Position numbers and translations under genes: made by a program. From contig KK106982.1 in NCBI GenBank assembly GCA_000611775.1, forward strand, positions 3,183,884 to 3,247,883: 64,000 nt of DNA. Reading direction: 5' to 3'. Positions 1 to 12,159 of this stretch are shown here, in pieces. Under the pieces are notes generated by a model. The model was not told where the DNA came from and searched no databases. It saw only the letters and a list, made by a program, of their open reading frames with translations. Source of the DNA: Umbilicaria muhlenbergii (Eukaryota > Ascomycota > Lecanoromycetes > Umbilicariales > Umbilicariaceae). Numbering within the stretch: the stretch's first letter is position 1; each line of letters begins with the position of its first letter.

Positions 1-1897
1 TCAGAATGACCCCATTCTCTGGCTTCCCACGGGGGAAAATGCTGTAACTTTCAGGAGCTTTGGACTTTATACTGGCTCCCTTGAGTCGCATGGCTTCTAG
101 CACGTTTACTTCGTCTTCTGTAACTGCAATCATTCTCTTTGGCTGACCGGTAACTAGCAACTTGTCTTCATCTCTGCCTTGCAAGATCGGCCAATGGGGC
201 TGAGGCGAGGAGGAATGGGTGTCCCCAGAAGCGGTATCGTATTCAAGATCGAGATGATGTGTTCCCCAATTTGAATCTCCGTGCTGTTTAGATACTGAAG
301 ATTTTCTCTTTGCCAGCGGTTGGTCCAGTACGCTAAGACAATTTCCGTCTCTTGCAATTGCATGATTAAGATGGGGATTGGATCTTGAAACCATCCGGGC
401 CTTCTGGGTGATAACTGGCCCAGACCGAGAGTAAGCCACTTGCTGCGCACTGCGCAAGGAGACATCACTACTCGCAGGTCCATCAACGCTCTCTCGAATC
501 CGCCGGCTTGGAGCGTCGGCGGTTGGCTCTTCCTCATTCTCGCCATCATCTTCCGATAAGGAAAGCGCTAAGACACTCTGCTTTTGTAGGTTGTTGTTCA
601 TGAAAAGCCTCTCACAGCTTTGCCTCGAATCCAGATTCTGCTGCGTTGAATTGGTACAGGTGCTTCTTACCTCCGAAGCCTGCAATCCTTGAACTGCAGG
701 TAACCGCTCGAGTTGCGTCGGAATCGAGCCTTGCTGAAAGCTCAAAATTCGTGCACATATCGAAAGATGGCGATTGCGATCCATAAGGTAACAGTCTTCG
801 TTGTCAAAGTCACTAAGATCTGACGCAGGGGTGGAGCGAGCAACATTCGATGGATCCGGAGCTTGGTGGAGTCGATATTCCAAAGAATCAGTTCGTTGAT
901 CTGCCACCACGCAATCTTCTTCTTCGAGACCATCAAACCAGTTTTGAACCTTGTCCTTTGGTCTTCTTACGGCGATAATGGAAGAAAGCTGGAGCTGATG
1001 TATCACATCCGAACTAAGCGAATCAGTTTCAATAGCCCCTGATCTGAATTCCTTTCGCTTTTTGTTCTTCAGTCCAAACCACTTGCGCCCAGAGGACGGA
1101 GTGGAATGACGGCCATCGGGGGGAATCGAATAGGGAAACGGCGAGTCCATGCCTCTGTGTGGTGAAGACAGTAGGCCATTTGTGTTGTATGATTTCGGGG
1201 AAAAGACCGACAGATCGAAATACGGTGAATTCCGTTTCAAGTATGTATAGTCCTTCCTATCAAGTCTTTCCCTAGACTGCATGGTCGTTCTAGTATATTC
1301 CCCGAAATTGTTGAGTCGAAGCGGAGTAGGTGTTGGCGAGTAGCTCTTGCGGAACGTCATATCTCGAGCCGATGACGACGAGGTCTGCTGCGGTACTGAG
1401 AGTGGAGTTTTCAAAAGGGCATCACATGACCGCAACGTGGAGGAAGAACCAGAATGTTGGAGACGTGAACTCGTCGCGTCGGTCGAGCTGTCCCAGTTCG
1501 ACGAGGTCTCCATGAACCGTTTCCTGGGTAAAGGTGACAAGGGTCGAGCTTGGAGCGCCCCTGCGGACTGCTGCATTTCCGTCATCTCCTGCTTGTCCAC
1601 TGGATGATGGTCGTTTTCATTTTGGTTTCTAGATGACTCCACGCTCACACCCGGCACTATTACCCTTGTTATGCCCTGTTTCGTGTGCAGTGGTGGCACG
1701 CTCTGCTCTTCCTTTTGTGTGGAATGGGGGTACCCTAGATCCGGGAGGCCAAGTAACCTGTGGGCTTTGCTACCACTGTTAATAGTTGGCTTAGGAGTTT
1801 CGTAGAAGAGAATTGAACGATCCGCAGCCCCTGAGCATGTATCCTTCTTCGACTTCCGTCCTGGAAAGGGAAAGGTGAGCTTGGAAGCGCGAGCCAT
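1..1897 (-). CDS. conserved disordered fungal protein, N-terminal 632 residues (3' end beyond window)
   Basis: A single open frame runs without a stop from an ATG at 1897 to the left edge, so the C-terminus is missing. I do not recognise a named family. The product starts MARASKLTFPFPGRKSKK and is rich in Ser, Pro, Thr and charged residues, as expected of a scaffold or regulatory protein. Short ordered islands look conserved: PTINSGSKAHRLLG near residue 40, GRKWFGLKNKKRKE near 275, KVQNWFDGLEEED near 315, and RMIAVTEDEVNVLEAMRLKG near 590, which would form an acidic amphipathic helix. No signal peptide, membrane segment or catalytic motif is visible. Codon use and the absence of stops over 1.9 kb strongly support coding. 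The start is the first ATG of the frame and lies just before the basic N-terminal island. It is transcribed away from the spacer shared with hop1. Confidence 0.85.
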   Translation of the reverse strand, partial: MARASKLTFPFPGRKSKKDTCSGAADRSILFYETPKPTINSGSKAHRLLGLPDLGYPHSTQKEEQSVPPLHTKQGITRVIVPGVSVESSRNQNENDHHPVDKQEMTEMQQSAGALQARPLSPLPRKRFMETSSNWDSSTDATSSRLQHSGSSSTLRSCDALLKTPLSVPQQTSSSSARDMTFRKSYSPTPTPLRLNNFGEYTRTTMQSRERLDRKDYTYLKRNSPYFDLSVFSPKSYNTNGLLSSPHRGMDSPFPYSIPPDGRHSTPSSGRKWFGLKNKKRKEFRSGAIETDSLSSDVIHQLQLSSIIAVRRPKDKVQNWFDGLEEEDCVVADQRTDSLEYRLHQAPDPSNVARSTPASDLSDFDNEDCYLMDRNRHLSICARILSFQQGSIPTQLERLPAVQGLQASEVRSTCTNSTQQNLDSRQSCERLFMNNNLQKQSVLALSLSEDDGENEEEPTADAPSRRIRESVDGPASSDVSLRSAQQVAYSRSGPVITQKARMVSRSNPHLNHAIARDGNCLSVLDQPLAKRKSSVSKQHGDSNWGTHHLDLEYDTASGDTHSSSPQPHWPILQGRDEDKLLVTGQPKRMIAVTEDEVNVLEAMRLKGASIKSKAPESYSIFPRGKPENGVIL

Positions 1898-3314
1898 GTC
1901 TTTATTCTTGTGATACACCAATTGCTTCCGACGTGCTGAGCAGCTCCAGTGTTGCATACAAGAGCTGAGGCCGGTATTGTGGTTTTCATTCGCATCCAGA
2001 GAGTCCGCGTGAATGCTACTTATAGCATTGGTGTGACTTCGACGGTGCTGACATGGCTGCTAGCCAGGAAAGACCACTGACTCTCCGCTGTGACACAGTG
2101 GATTCCACAGTCAATGCTGAGTTCGATTGCATACTGATTTGGTAAGATTACCCCCGCCGGTCACGGCAAGCGGTCGCTTGTCGCAAAAAGGTTCTCCTCT
2201 GTATGAAACAGCGGGAAAAAGCTGGAGGTTGGTGCCACTGCGTAAGACGAAGACAGTCTTGTAGCGCCTGCCTTTTCCACCATTTCACAAGCCGTTATTT
2301 GATACCTTACCACCGCTGGTCCGCCAGGTCCGATTCGGACAATGATCGTATTAGCACATTTCCTCGAAGTGCCCCAGAGGCTTTCTTCAGGACTCCTGAG
2401 ACCCATGTGATCGAGCGTTAGCGATGAATTCCAACTCTATCAGCCTCAAGGTTTAAGAAGGCAATGGTTTGCAGGGGCAGAAGCGAGAGTAGGTCATGGA
2501 AAGGCTCATACCATGTAAGTTTGTAGAGTACTCGGACTTCACAACAAGGCGCGATATCTTGGGTCGGTCAGACCAAATCGCTAAGAGGGCTCTTGCCTGT
2601 ACCGACTACCTGTAAATTCCCGAAGGAAGGTAGGGTTTGTAAGTTCGCCCCTCCAGGGCCTTAGGAGTTCACGATGCATACTCGCAGGGGCCTAGGGGGC
2701 CTAGACGATGCGCCAATGACCCAGCGCGGTCGCCTGAAGCCTTGAACTGCAGGTGGTTAGACGCTACCTACCTTAGGTAGTAGACCACCGTGGCGTGTGG
2801 CGGGCACTAGAGTGTTTGGAGGATGAGCTAACTAACCCCATGCGGTGGCACGAAGTCTCCCCACCAATTTTCTCCTTTGCTAAAAGTAACCTGACCAGCA
2901 GTAACCTAACCAACTACGGATTAGAGTAAGGGGCAATCAATAAAACAGGGTACAAACGCTTGCCCAGCTCAACTTCTTACTGGCGCTCCTAAATTCTGTG
3001 ACAGTTACGGAATAGTGCGGCGGCGCTTCCATGTAGGTACCCACGCGTGCCGCGCGAACGACGGAACTCCCTGCGTCGGGCTCTCTTCACGTGTCTACAT
3101 CGTACACCCGTTCGTCGGAGGGCCAAGCGCAAAATGTGTGCTTTCTGATCTTCATCATGTCAAGCAACAAGCGCAAATGAGACTAAGGCTGCTTATGAAA
3201 CGAATAGATTCAAGCTAGGGTACGCTGACGGATGCCGCAGAGCAGACGGCCTAAGCAGCCGTCAAGGTGACGAAGGAAAGCAGTTCGGTTTAGCAAAAAG
3301 CATTCTCAACATCC
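1898..3314. other. intergenic spacer, no gene seen
   Basis: This is the space between the hop1 3' end and the start of the disordered-protein gene. It should hold that gene's promoter and the hop1 terminator. Only short shadow frames are present. A near-palindromic CTACCTTAGGTAG-like stretch lies at about 2767-2780. No RNA gene or repeat was recognised. Confidence 0.6.
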
Positions 3315-6055
3315 TCAACGGTCTCCTCCAATGCTAATCGACTCCGTGTTGCTAATTTTTATGCGTTTGCGCCTCTCTATCGGTGCCGTCATTCTGTCAT
3401 TGACAGGCGGCTTGTCGAGTCCATGTCGTAACGCTGAGTTACTCCGCCTCTGAGTTTGATCTGAAGCTAATGGGCGCCTTTGTGGATCCATGGGCAATGG
3501 TTCCATACCGGACCCGCTGGTGTTTTTCCAGCGAATTGAACTCGAGTCTGACGAAAAGGGAACAATTTCGACAAGCTCGTCTGTCTCGTTTTCAGTAACA
3601 CTGCGTTCCTCCCCGTGGTCCTCATGCTCTATGTCTTTGCCATTGATCGCCTGAGCGGATGCACTCGTCTCGTATTGGGTCTGGGAATTTGGACTGAGGT
3701 TGCTGTCTTGCAGCTCGTACTATAGTACAAATCAATGATGGTTGAAACGACGTGGACAGCAACGCTATATGCTGAGTGTATACATACGTGATGATCGATC
3801 CATACCAGTGGATGGAAATAGTCTCGGTCACGAGCACTAACAACGATAGGATCATGGTTGACTATGAACTTTTCTGGGCGACCTCTCTTGGGTGAACCTT
3901 TCCCTTGACAAGCGGAAGCAAGAATCAGAAATCCTTCGTCTTTGAGCCGCTTGGTCACTCGGGGGTCTAGCAATGACCTGCGCTCTGGGAACTGTCAGTG
4001 GGTCTTTGACCTTGGGTATACTAGGATGACTAACGCAAGGTTTGTGACACTGTCTTCTTTGCGCGCGAGAATGCTTCGTCGTAAAGGAGCCATAGAGCCC
4101 GTCTGATTTGGGCTAGTTCTGTTAGTTTGAGAAGGAGAGCATCTTCAGTTCCTTCCAGAAGGCATCGGTAGCAAACATGAGTCTGATGTTCCAGAGGTTT
4201 AGTTCCGCGATATCCGTAACAGTGTAAATGCTGCCATGTGTAACAGCATTCGCATTCTACCTGCAAGCTCGGAGTTAGCAGCGGTCACACAAAGACAGCT
4301 GTTGGGGTCGCACCATATTCCCTTCTTCTTTTTGCCAAGCACATTGGCATTGTATTACCTGTTGCTCACCGTTCTGTACACCCATTTTGTGTTGTCGCAT
4401 CTTCCCTCCCCGCGTCTTGGAAAGCTCCGCAAGCTTGCCAGGTGCTATAATCCAGCTGGCGGAGTATCCGCATTGTAGAATGTTCGGGCTTTCGGTCTGC
4501 GTGGCGATCTGGTCATACGAGTGGGACAATGTCTTCGTTCGTCAGGGTCGATTAGTAAGAGATATGCGGACAGAATTCTCTGAGCTTAACTTACCTCACT
4601 TTGAGACATCTCAAAGGACTTGTGCTTTACTGCGCGCTGATTCGGACTTTCAGTAGTGAATAAGGACATGTCATGAGATTGTTCAGTCCTTTTCAGCGGC
4701 GACATTTCCTGATTGTTCTGCGGCTTTTGAGATCTCTCTCGCATCCCTTTCATATTCGAACGGTTTTCATTTCGGGGAGTTGTGACCTCCTCACCACGAC
4801 CTTCGCCGCTCTCGAGGTGGTGTAATCTGGTTACATGTTGTGTGTATTTGAGCTTCTGGGGGATCTGCAGCAGGCCTGAGCCTGCTCCTAGATTGTCGCT
4901 TGCCGGCATGAGCCCTGCCACCTCGAGACAGACACTGGCCAGGTTAGACGTACGCCATGAGGATCACACTATGGGTTGTGCCCTACCTATGATATCCTGC
5001 ATCCATGCGCCCACACCTACTCACTTGCATTTTCCAAACCTCATCGTTAGGGAATCGCACTGTGGTATCTGAACATGTCTTAAAGCCAGGCGGGTCATAA
5101 GTCCTCGGACAGTCAGGTGTGTAGAACAAGTGGCAGTTCAAGTAACAAGTGTCTATAAATATCAGCAGTAAGCCCTTCTAATTGCATTCACTGGCCTTAC
5201 GAACTTACCTGGAAGAGAGGGTAGAAAATTGTTCACTACCATGCATTGACGTACAATAGACCAGAGTCCAGCTCGAGCATCTTTTACAGTGACGTGCTTG
5301 CCATCAGGGCCAGTCACCGTCAACCCTGCAAGTTTTCGGCCCACTACGTTGACGTTGTCGGTGTACGTGAAGGAGAATGTATACATTTCAATGATGTTAA
5401 CAGGATTCGCTTCGTCAGCAATGATACTGAATTGGACAGCCGCGATTACACCCTTCTGCAGAGCATCAAAAATGCCGTCCTACAAATGATGAGTGACAGT
5501 GACTTAGGGGGACTGCTCCCGGACCTACTAGCCACTCAAGAAGCTTGTCCACTTGAGGTGTCTTCCCACGTAGAAGGACCATCAATGGCCGGGGATAAGA
5601 TTCCTTTGACCGCTTGGCCACAGCAAGCGATTCAGTAAAAGGCAGTTGGTCGTCCATAAAAGACTTGTAGGAACAATGGACATCGTGAGGAACTGCGGTG
5701 TAATTACGCTGGCCAAAGCACATGTCTGGGAAGAGATTCCTGCCAATTGTTAGCTTTGAACCCTCATCGACCTGACCAAGGGATGAGTGACCTCAAGTAG
5801 GCAAGATTGGCCACCTGGAGCAGGATATCGTCAGTTGACATAACGCAGGAGAACAGGTGATGAGGATCTTCATAATACCGAAGACATAAGTAAAGTTTGT
5901 ACCAACTCGAAGCTCTGCTGCTGATCCACCGCTTGCACCACGGTTGAGCGTGGGCTGTTAGCAGCTATAGCTTGGTCCAGGGTCTGCTTCTCCGTCTGAG
6001 CAACTTTGACCTGTTGTCGTGTGATTCGTGTCTGCTTGGCTTGAACTTGCGCCAT
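3315..6055 (-). CDS. hop1: Hop1-type meiotic HORMA-domain protein with PHD finger and winged helix (746 aa)
   Basis: Axis protein of meiotic chromosomes; the family recruits the DSB machinery and Mek1-type checkpoint kinase and favours inter-homologue repair. I joined ten exons: 6055-5879, 5814-5772, 5725-5529, 5479-5209, 5152-4987, 4934-4595, 4532-4314, 4260-4035, 3984-3788 and 3719-3315 (2241 nt, in frame throughout). A HORMA domain spans about residues 48-290, with QSFELVQTLL, DMCFGQRNYTA and MYTFSFTYTD. A complete C4HC3 PHD finger follows (C460, C462, C474, C477, H482, C485, C501, C504). Next comes a winged-helix-like block, about 548-612 (DPRVTKRLKDEGFL). The tail ends KRIKISNTESISIG, which resembles a closure motif. 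SQ/TQ sites in the linkers could be Mec1/Tel1 targets. The ATG at 6055 is the first in frame. Exon joins around 4987/4934 and 4532 are the least certain. Confidence 0.9.
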
Positions 6056-8631
6056 GGTTACTCTACACGAAGGAGCGGATCAAGAGATGGTGGTGGATCG
6101 AACAAGTCCATGACTATCCGCAAGAACAGGAAGAAGCTAGGGAATTAACCCCACCATGTCGTCACGTGCTTTGAGTTGCACACCCCATGGACTGATCGAT
6201 CGTTCGCCGGAGGCTTTGTCAAGGTAATGCATCTCTAGTGCGAACTTGAGATATGTAGCATTGGACATTGGACTCTTCGATTCTGACTGTATGTTTCCTT
6301 CATCAAAGCACATAGCCTTATCACTTTCAGGCCAGTTTATTACTTCCAAGAGATCGCATTCTTGCTGGTGATATGCAACGTGTGGGCAGAAACTCGTTTG
6401 GATCAGTCACCGATCTTGTAGCAGCCATGAGTGCATTCGACACTTCGACACTTCTCGTGGGGAGAGAAGAGATTTGAGACCCCAAATCCGCGATTTGTGC
6501 TGAGCCCTAACTCACCCTTGCACCTCTCGCTTCCGAAAAACACACAAAAATATCCCCCTGTCAACATCTGAGGGTCGTGGGTGTCAAGTAAAGCTGGCAC
6601 ACCTTTGGTAAACATTCTGATGTAGGAAAGCTCAACCATGATATTGCATTGCAATGTTAATAGACTCGGAGCCATCGAACTGAGGGTCGCGGCGGTGCTT
6701 CCAATATATCATTTGAATGGTGTAATGCCGACATGGGCTCCTGCAAATGTTTCGGTGGGAGGAGTCTAATCAGGTAGTCCAACTCGCCGACGCTCTTGTT
6801 GGCGACATCAGCCAAGAGCACGAAAAGTATCTGTACCTTTTGCTTCATATTGTAAAGAACTTCGGCCTGTTTATCATAGCCCAAGTAACCACAAAGACTC
6901 TATGATCGCAGCTACCGTTCGGTGTTTTGCTCGCAGCTCAAATGATATCCCTCCGGGATCACCTCATAGCGCACCGGCAACTACTCTAAGAATCTGATGT
7001 GAGCGTCTTGGGACAGCTAAGCGCCAAGGATTAACATCGTCCTTCGCCCCTGATTCTTCAAGCCCAGTGCGTCGAAAAGGTAGCCAAGAACACGGCGTCG
7101 AAGGTGGTGGCTACATATAGGCCACGTGCTGGCCATGACTGAGCATACACAGGACCGGTTGCCCAGCAGATGAATGCTTCTGATTGGCCCCTCGACCGAA
7201 CTGACAGAAAAACCGAAGTAGGGGGCACCTTTGCTGCAACGGAGCAGAGCCCGCCGCATACCAGTCCTCTGTTTCCGCAATATGCTTCACGAAAGGCAAG
7301 CAGCAGTAATTTCGGCCTGCAAAGTGGAAATCTGTGCTGCTAGCCGCGGTATGACACGAATACCCAAGTCTGGGTCTGACAACGCGCACGGAATTGCCAA
7401 AACCAACTGAAGATTGTACAGGAGCTTTTGGCTGAATAGCTGGTCTGCAAAGATGTGACCTTGCCTCACTTACAACGCCAGAGCTGGAGTACAACCACTC
7501 CACCTATGTGCCGACGGTTCGAGCTAGGATAGACCAAGAATTGATAAGAATGTACCTGGAGGCGCCCCCTACCGGCAACGTCAGGATGAACATGGTTGTT
7601 CTTCCCTTGACCGAGCCCGGGCCACCATGGGCTCAACCATTCGGGCATGACTTGAGTGTTGCGCAGGGCAGTTCGGCGAAAACGGCGCCATTGCTTTTGA
7701 GACCGAATGCTACTGCGCCTGAATAGTCCCCAGAGTTCTAGGCTCCTAGAAGAACACGACGGCGGGGAAAGCTCCGGCGTCTGAAAGACAGCACTGGGGA
7801 AAAAGCGCATAAGCAAAGTCCTGAGGTTGGCGCTCACTGGCCGTCGAACATCCGTCCAATGTTCCTGCGTCTCTGAAACAATTGCACGGAAAGTATCACA
7901 AGATGACCAGGTGTTTCATGGCGAGTGGTTTCGAACGGAAAGCAAACTTAACGTGCGTAACTCCTCGGACATTTCAGCGGGCCTCTTCGCCAACGGCAAG
8001 ACGAACATCAAATATCGAGATCGGGGACTGCTACTAGTAGCTGGCTTGAGGGCTCATCAACACGACATGTAATTTGCTATGGGATGCACAATCATCAAAG
8101 CAGCCGTGTTACCTTTAGTTTGAGACTTCGGGTCCTTCGATGTGTCGTCGCCGCTCTCAGACTCCTCGTTCGCTCCTGCGGTTTTTTAGCGTCGCGTGGC
8201 CCGATTCCGCCCCTCACCCGCTGACATTATCCAAGCTTCAGACTTCCCAGCTGTCTCTTCACTAAGGTACCTTCAGGTGCCGGTCACACTTACACCGAAT
8301 ACTCCTCTTGACCACCAGATTCCACGGTAACTTCCTGTGTGCATTTTACAGAGCTTCATCCGTCGCCATCCACTTCAGCGATCTGTGGAGAATCCCCAAC
8401 CCTTCCCGAGTCAGATGGTCTACGACACTTGACACTCCGGCTTTCACCGCCATAGGCAGCTGTACTGCAGATAGTCGCCTTCGGAAGATGAGTTCTTCCT
8501 CCAGTCTGAAGTGACTTGAGAGCAGTCTACCTCGATCCCCATGTAGCACCCTTGCCGTCCGGTAACGCGCTCCACCCTCGTGTCACCTTCGTGTCAACCC
8601 TTGGCCACGAAAGACTCCATTTTCCATCAGA
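6056..8631. other. spacer between hop1 and cdc4 with unassigned coding-like fragments
   Basis: This 2.6-kb gap lies between two divergently transcribed genes. Minus-strand frames at 6657-6884 and 7287-7469 have protein-like composition, for example a Leu/Val-rich helix-like run near VQILFVLLADVANK. I could not join them into a gene, find cysteine-cluster or enzyme motifs, or name a family. They may be an unrecognised spliced gene, a decayed gene or chance. A TAAGGTACCTT motif at about 8264-8274 precedes the cdc4 transcript. Confidence 0.3.
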
Positions 8632-11600
8632 ATGGATCCTCCACTGCGATCCCCGAGAGCAGCAGCGACCCATGTGTCACGCGTCGAGGTCACTCCGCAC
8701 ACATCGTTCACCGCAGCCAAAACCACGTCTGTTCCGTCTTCACTTGGTCCTTGTCACGATCAGTCTTCGGTCATGGAAGCAAGCACTCAGCAGACCTTAC
8801 TACCCAGCTCACACGACGTGCTGGGCCAATTCTCTTTCGCACCAGCTACGCAGACAACAGTCGTCACGACGACCACCACTACAACAACTAGCTTCCCCCC
8901 GCTGCTGATGAAAGGCCCTCATCATCTACGAGAATTGGATCCGAAACTGTACCCCTTAGCTTCCTCTCCTACACCATTATCAATCAAGAGATTGTGCTTT
9001 GATATTGGTGGAAGAACGGCATGTTTTCACGAAGCCGACAATGCTCTTGAGACTTTTAAGGAGGTACGGCCTCCTCCTCCCTCCAACAACGTTACACATC
9101 GTACAAGGGCTAATTTCCGTGGGTTTGATGCAGTTCAAGCAACAGCAAAAGGCCTTACACGACTCTGATGGGGTTCTCCGCTCCGTTGCAAGGTCTAGGT
9201 CTAACTACGAAACGCCAAAGTCACAAGGTCTAGGGGCTGCAGAGACCAACCAATACTCTCAAGTGGAAACGTCAAGTCTGCGTCAGAACTCACGGAAGCG
9301 ACCTGCATCTCCAGTGTCGATTTCGGAAGCTGTCGGATTAGTTGGCCGGCAAGCAAATAATAAGAAGTTGCGTAGTACTCCAGGAAGCACTAATCCAGAC
9401 CCAGCACTTCCAAAGCATTCTCTTTCGCAATCACGTCTCCAGATCTGTCAGACGTCGACACCAGTCACGCCTTCAAGAGACAACGGTGATGTGGATGAAA
9501 ACTCCCCGCGAGCGTCGCGACTGCATCATCTGGATGAATACACTACCGTAGAACACGGACTAGCCATCGTACGCAACGAGCGAAAAATATTCGGGACTGT
9601 GAGTCCTCAACCTGAGGGAGTCAAGGACATGTGTTCTGGCCTGGATCGACCGACTACTTCAGTGAAACGTCCCGATGTGCCGATGATGGACCCTCAGGGC
9701 GAATCGCTGATTGGGAGAGTAAGCAACACTACCGCTACCACCCCCTTGCCTGTGCAGGCAGATTCAGGCCTTGACTTGGTCGCTCCTGAGCAGCCGGAGC
9801 GGACGATCAGGCCTCGTCCAACCGTTCTCAACACCACAGCGGTGCAGGATATGAGTCTTCCCAGCCCTAGCTTGTCACCTGTCACGGCCGCTGCAAATCT
9901 TCATAATCGCAGGGGTTACTTTGAAGATTCGGGGCTCGCAGACGTTAGTGCTAGTACTAGTTTCGAATATTCTGATGGCAACTTCCAAGATGAAACTGGG
10001 AGCGACTGCTCTGGCGGGGATCCTGCACGGTCTCCGGATACGATCACTTCTGGGCTCGCAGTTCGTTTAGCTACGAAGGCAGACTCGACCAACCGCCAAA
10101 TCATGAATCCTACCATGATGGACATACCAGTCATGCTGGATTCATTTGAGGCGATGCCGCCGGAGATGAAAACCTACGTGATGTACCAGCTCTTACGCCG
10201 ATGCCCGAAACCCGTATTACATTTTGTCGCCGATGCTGTCAATCCAGCGCTGAAGTGCGATTTTTTGAGCTTGCTTCCTCTTGAGCTATGTCTCAACATC
10301 GTCGGATATCTTGATCTAAAAAGTTTATGCCGTGCTGCTCAGGTGTCTAGAAAATGGAGAAACATAATAAATTCAGATGAGAAGGCCTGGAAACAACTGT
10401 TCGACGACGATGGTTATGTTCTGCCAGAAGGCGAGCTACAGCGAGCCATTCAGGAAGGCTGGGGTTGGCAACATGCTTCCGGCGCTGGTGACTGGGAAAG
10501 GGACCTCAGCAAATGTATGGACGCTAAGCATGCCGACGAATGTTCAGACCAGTCTGCCCTACTTGGTGTAACAGACTCTGGCGATGCATGCAAGGGCGAC
10601 AGCGAGACACCGAGAGTGTATAGCAAGCGGTCAAAGAGAAAAGCTATCACCAAGTCCAAAGCGACCAGTCGAAAGCAACAGAGAAGAAAAGAGCCTGGCA
10701 GCAGCAACAACCTCGCGTCGGATTCAGGCTCATGGACGAAGCAGATAACCGCTGCCGAAGGACCTTATGCCGCTGCCAATGCCGCACTCATTGCAGTACC
10801 GTCACCCAACAACGGGATTCCCAGTCTCAAAAATCTTCACCTCTTCAAATCTATATACCAAAGGCATCACCTCATTCGCAAAAGCTGGATGCAAGATGAT
10901 GTCAACCCGAGGCATCTAGCTTTCCGAGCACATCAGCGTCATGTTGTAACTTGCTTGCAGTTTGACGCGGACAAAATACTGACCGGCAGTGATGACATGA
11001 AAATAAATGTCTATGACACCCAAACCGGGGCTCTCCGTTCAATACTTACAGGACACGAAGGGGGCGTCTGGGCGCTGCAATACGAAGGCAATACACTTGT
11101 GTCGGGTTCTACGGACCGATCCGTTAGGGTCTGGGACATTGAGCGAAAAGTCTGTACACAAGTCTTTCAGGGACATACGTCAACCGTGAGATGCCTACAG
11201 ATCCTCATGCCCACGGAGATCGGCAGAACCCCTGGTGGCAAGCCCATCATGATGCCAAAGCAGCCACTAATCATCACTGGATCTCGAGACTCAAATCTTA
11301 GAGTTTGGAGACTGCCACAGCCAAACGACGAGACCTTCTACCAAGCTGGTCCTTCACAAGACGACACCGACTGCCCTTACTTTGTTCGGGTCCTTAGTGG
11401 ACACCATCATTCTGTTCGGGCTATTGCCGCTCATGGCGATACTCTTGTTAGTGGGAGCTATGACTCGACTGTCCGAGTGTGGAAGATCTCCACTGGCGAG
11501 ACCGTACACCAGCTACGAGGCCACAGCCAGAAGGTATACAGCGTTGTACTGGATCATGAGCGCAACCGCTGCATCAGTGGCTCCATGGACAATCTGGTTA

Positions 11601-12159
11601 AAGTATGGTCTCTCGATACGGGTTCGGTGTTGTACAATCTTGAGGGTCACTCTTCATTAGTTGGACTCCTGGATCTGCAGCAAAATCGCCTAGTCTCTGC
11701 CGCTGCCGACTCGACGCTACGTATATGGGATCCTGAATATGGACACTGCAAGAGCACGTTGAGGGCCCATACTGGAGCGATCACTTGTTTCCAGCATGAC
11801 GGTCAGAAAGTCATCTCCGGATCCGATCGGACCTTGAAAATGTGGAATGTAAAGAGCGGCGTGTTTGTCAAGGATCTTTTGAAAGATTTAAGCGGTGTAT
11901 GGCAAGTAAAATTCGACGAGCGCAGATGCGTCGCCGCGGTACAACGTAACAACTACACGTATATTGAGGTAAGCTATTCATCCTCCGTCTCCAAGAGATG
12001 TACTGATCTGATGCAACCTAGGTCCTTGACTTTGGCGCCTCTCGGGACGGTTTGCCAGAGCATAAACTTGGCCGCCGTATCGTGGTCAATACTGACGGTG
12101 TGGAGGTTGCTGACCCGCACGACAATACCCTAATGGAGGCCAACCCTGACGACGAATGA
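8632..12159 (+). CDS. cdc4: Cdc4-type F-box/WD40 substrate receptor of SCF ubiquitin ligase (1134 aa)
   Basis: Binds phosphodegron-bearing substrates such as CDK inhibitors and delivers them to the SCF ubiquitin ligase in the nucleus. Exons are 8632-9063, 9134-11968 and 12022-12159; both introns (70 and 53 nt) keep frame. The N-terminus carries the Thr-run TTVVTTTTTTTTSFPP followed by a conserved block ending in SIKRLCFDIGG. A D-domain-like dimerisation helix (EMKTYVMYQLLRRC) lies just before the F-box at about residues 522-567 (LPLELCLNIVGYLDLKSLC). Eight WD40 blades follow from about 744 to 1085, with typical GS-D-VRVWD endings. Blade 3 carries a short insertion. A basic linker with KRSKRKAITK, after the F-box, could act as a nuclear signal. 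Reading only the longest open frame would give a false N-terminus and lose the true tail, which comes from exon 3 (VLDFGASRDG). The family also includes SconB/Pop1, but the N-terminus and D-domain favour Cdc4. Confidence 0.95.

Noticed and set aside
4586-4921. Start of a separate small gene at the MAGLMPASD segment
   Set aside because: The first codon is GTG and the segment splices in frame to the HORMA-domain exon upstream, so it is hop1 exon 6.
7466-7837. Zinc-cluster transcription factor between hop1 and cdc4
   Set aside because: Some frames have protein-like composition, but no cysteine cluster or regulatory-domain motif is present and no exon chain closes in frame.
8999-9133. N-terminus of the longest cdc4 frame (MILVEERHVF...)
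   Set aside because: It reads through intron 1 and an out-of-frame copy of exon 1; the spliced start at 8632 carries the family-typical Thr-rich N-terminus.
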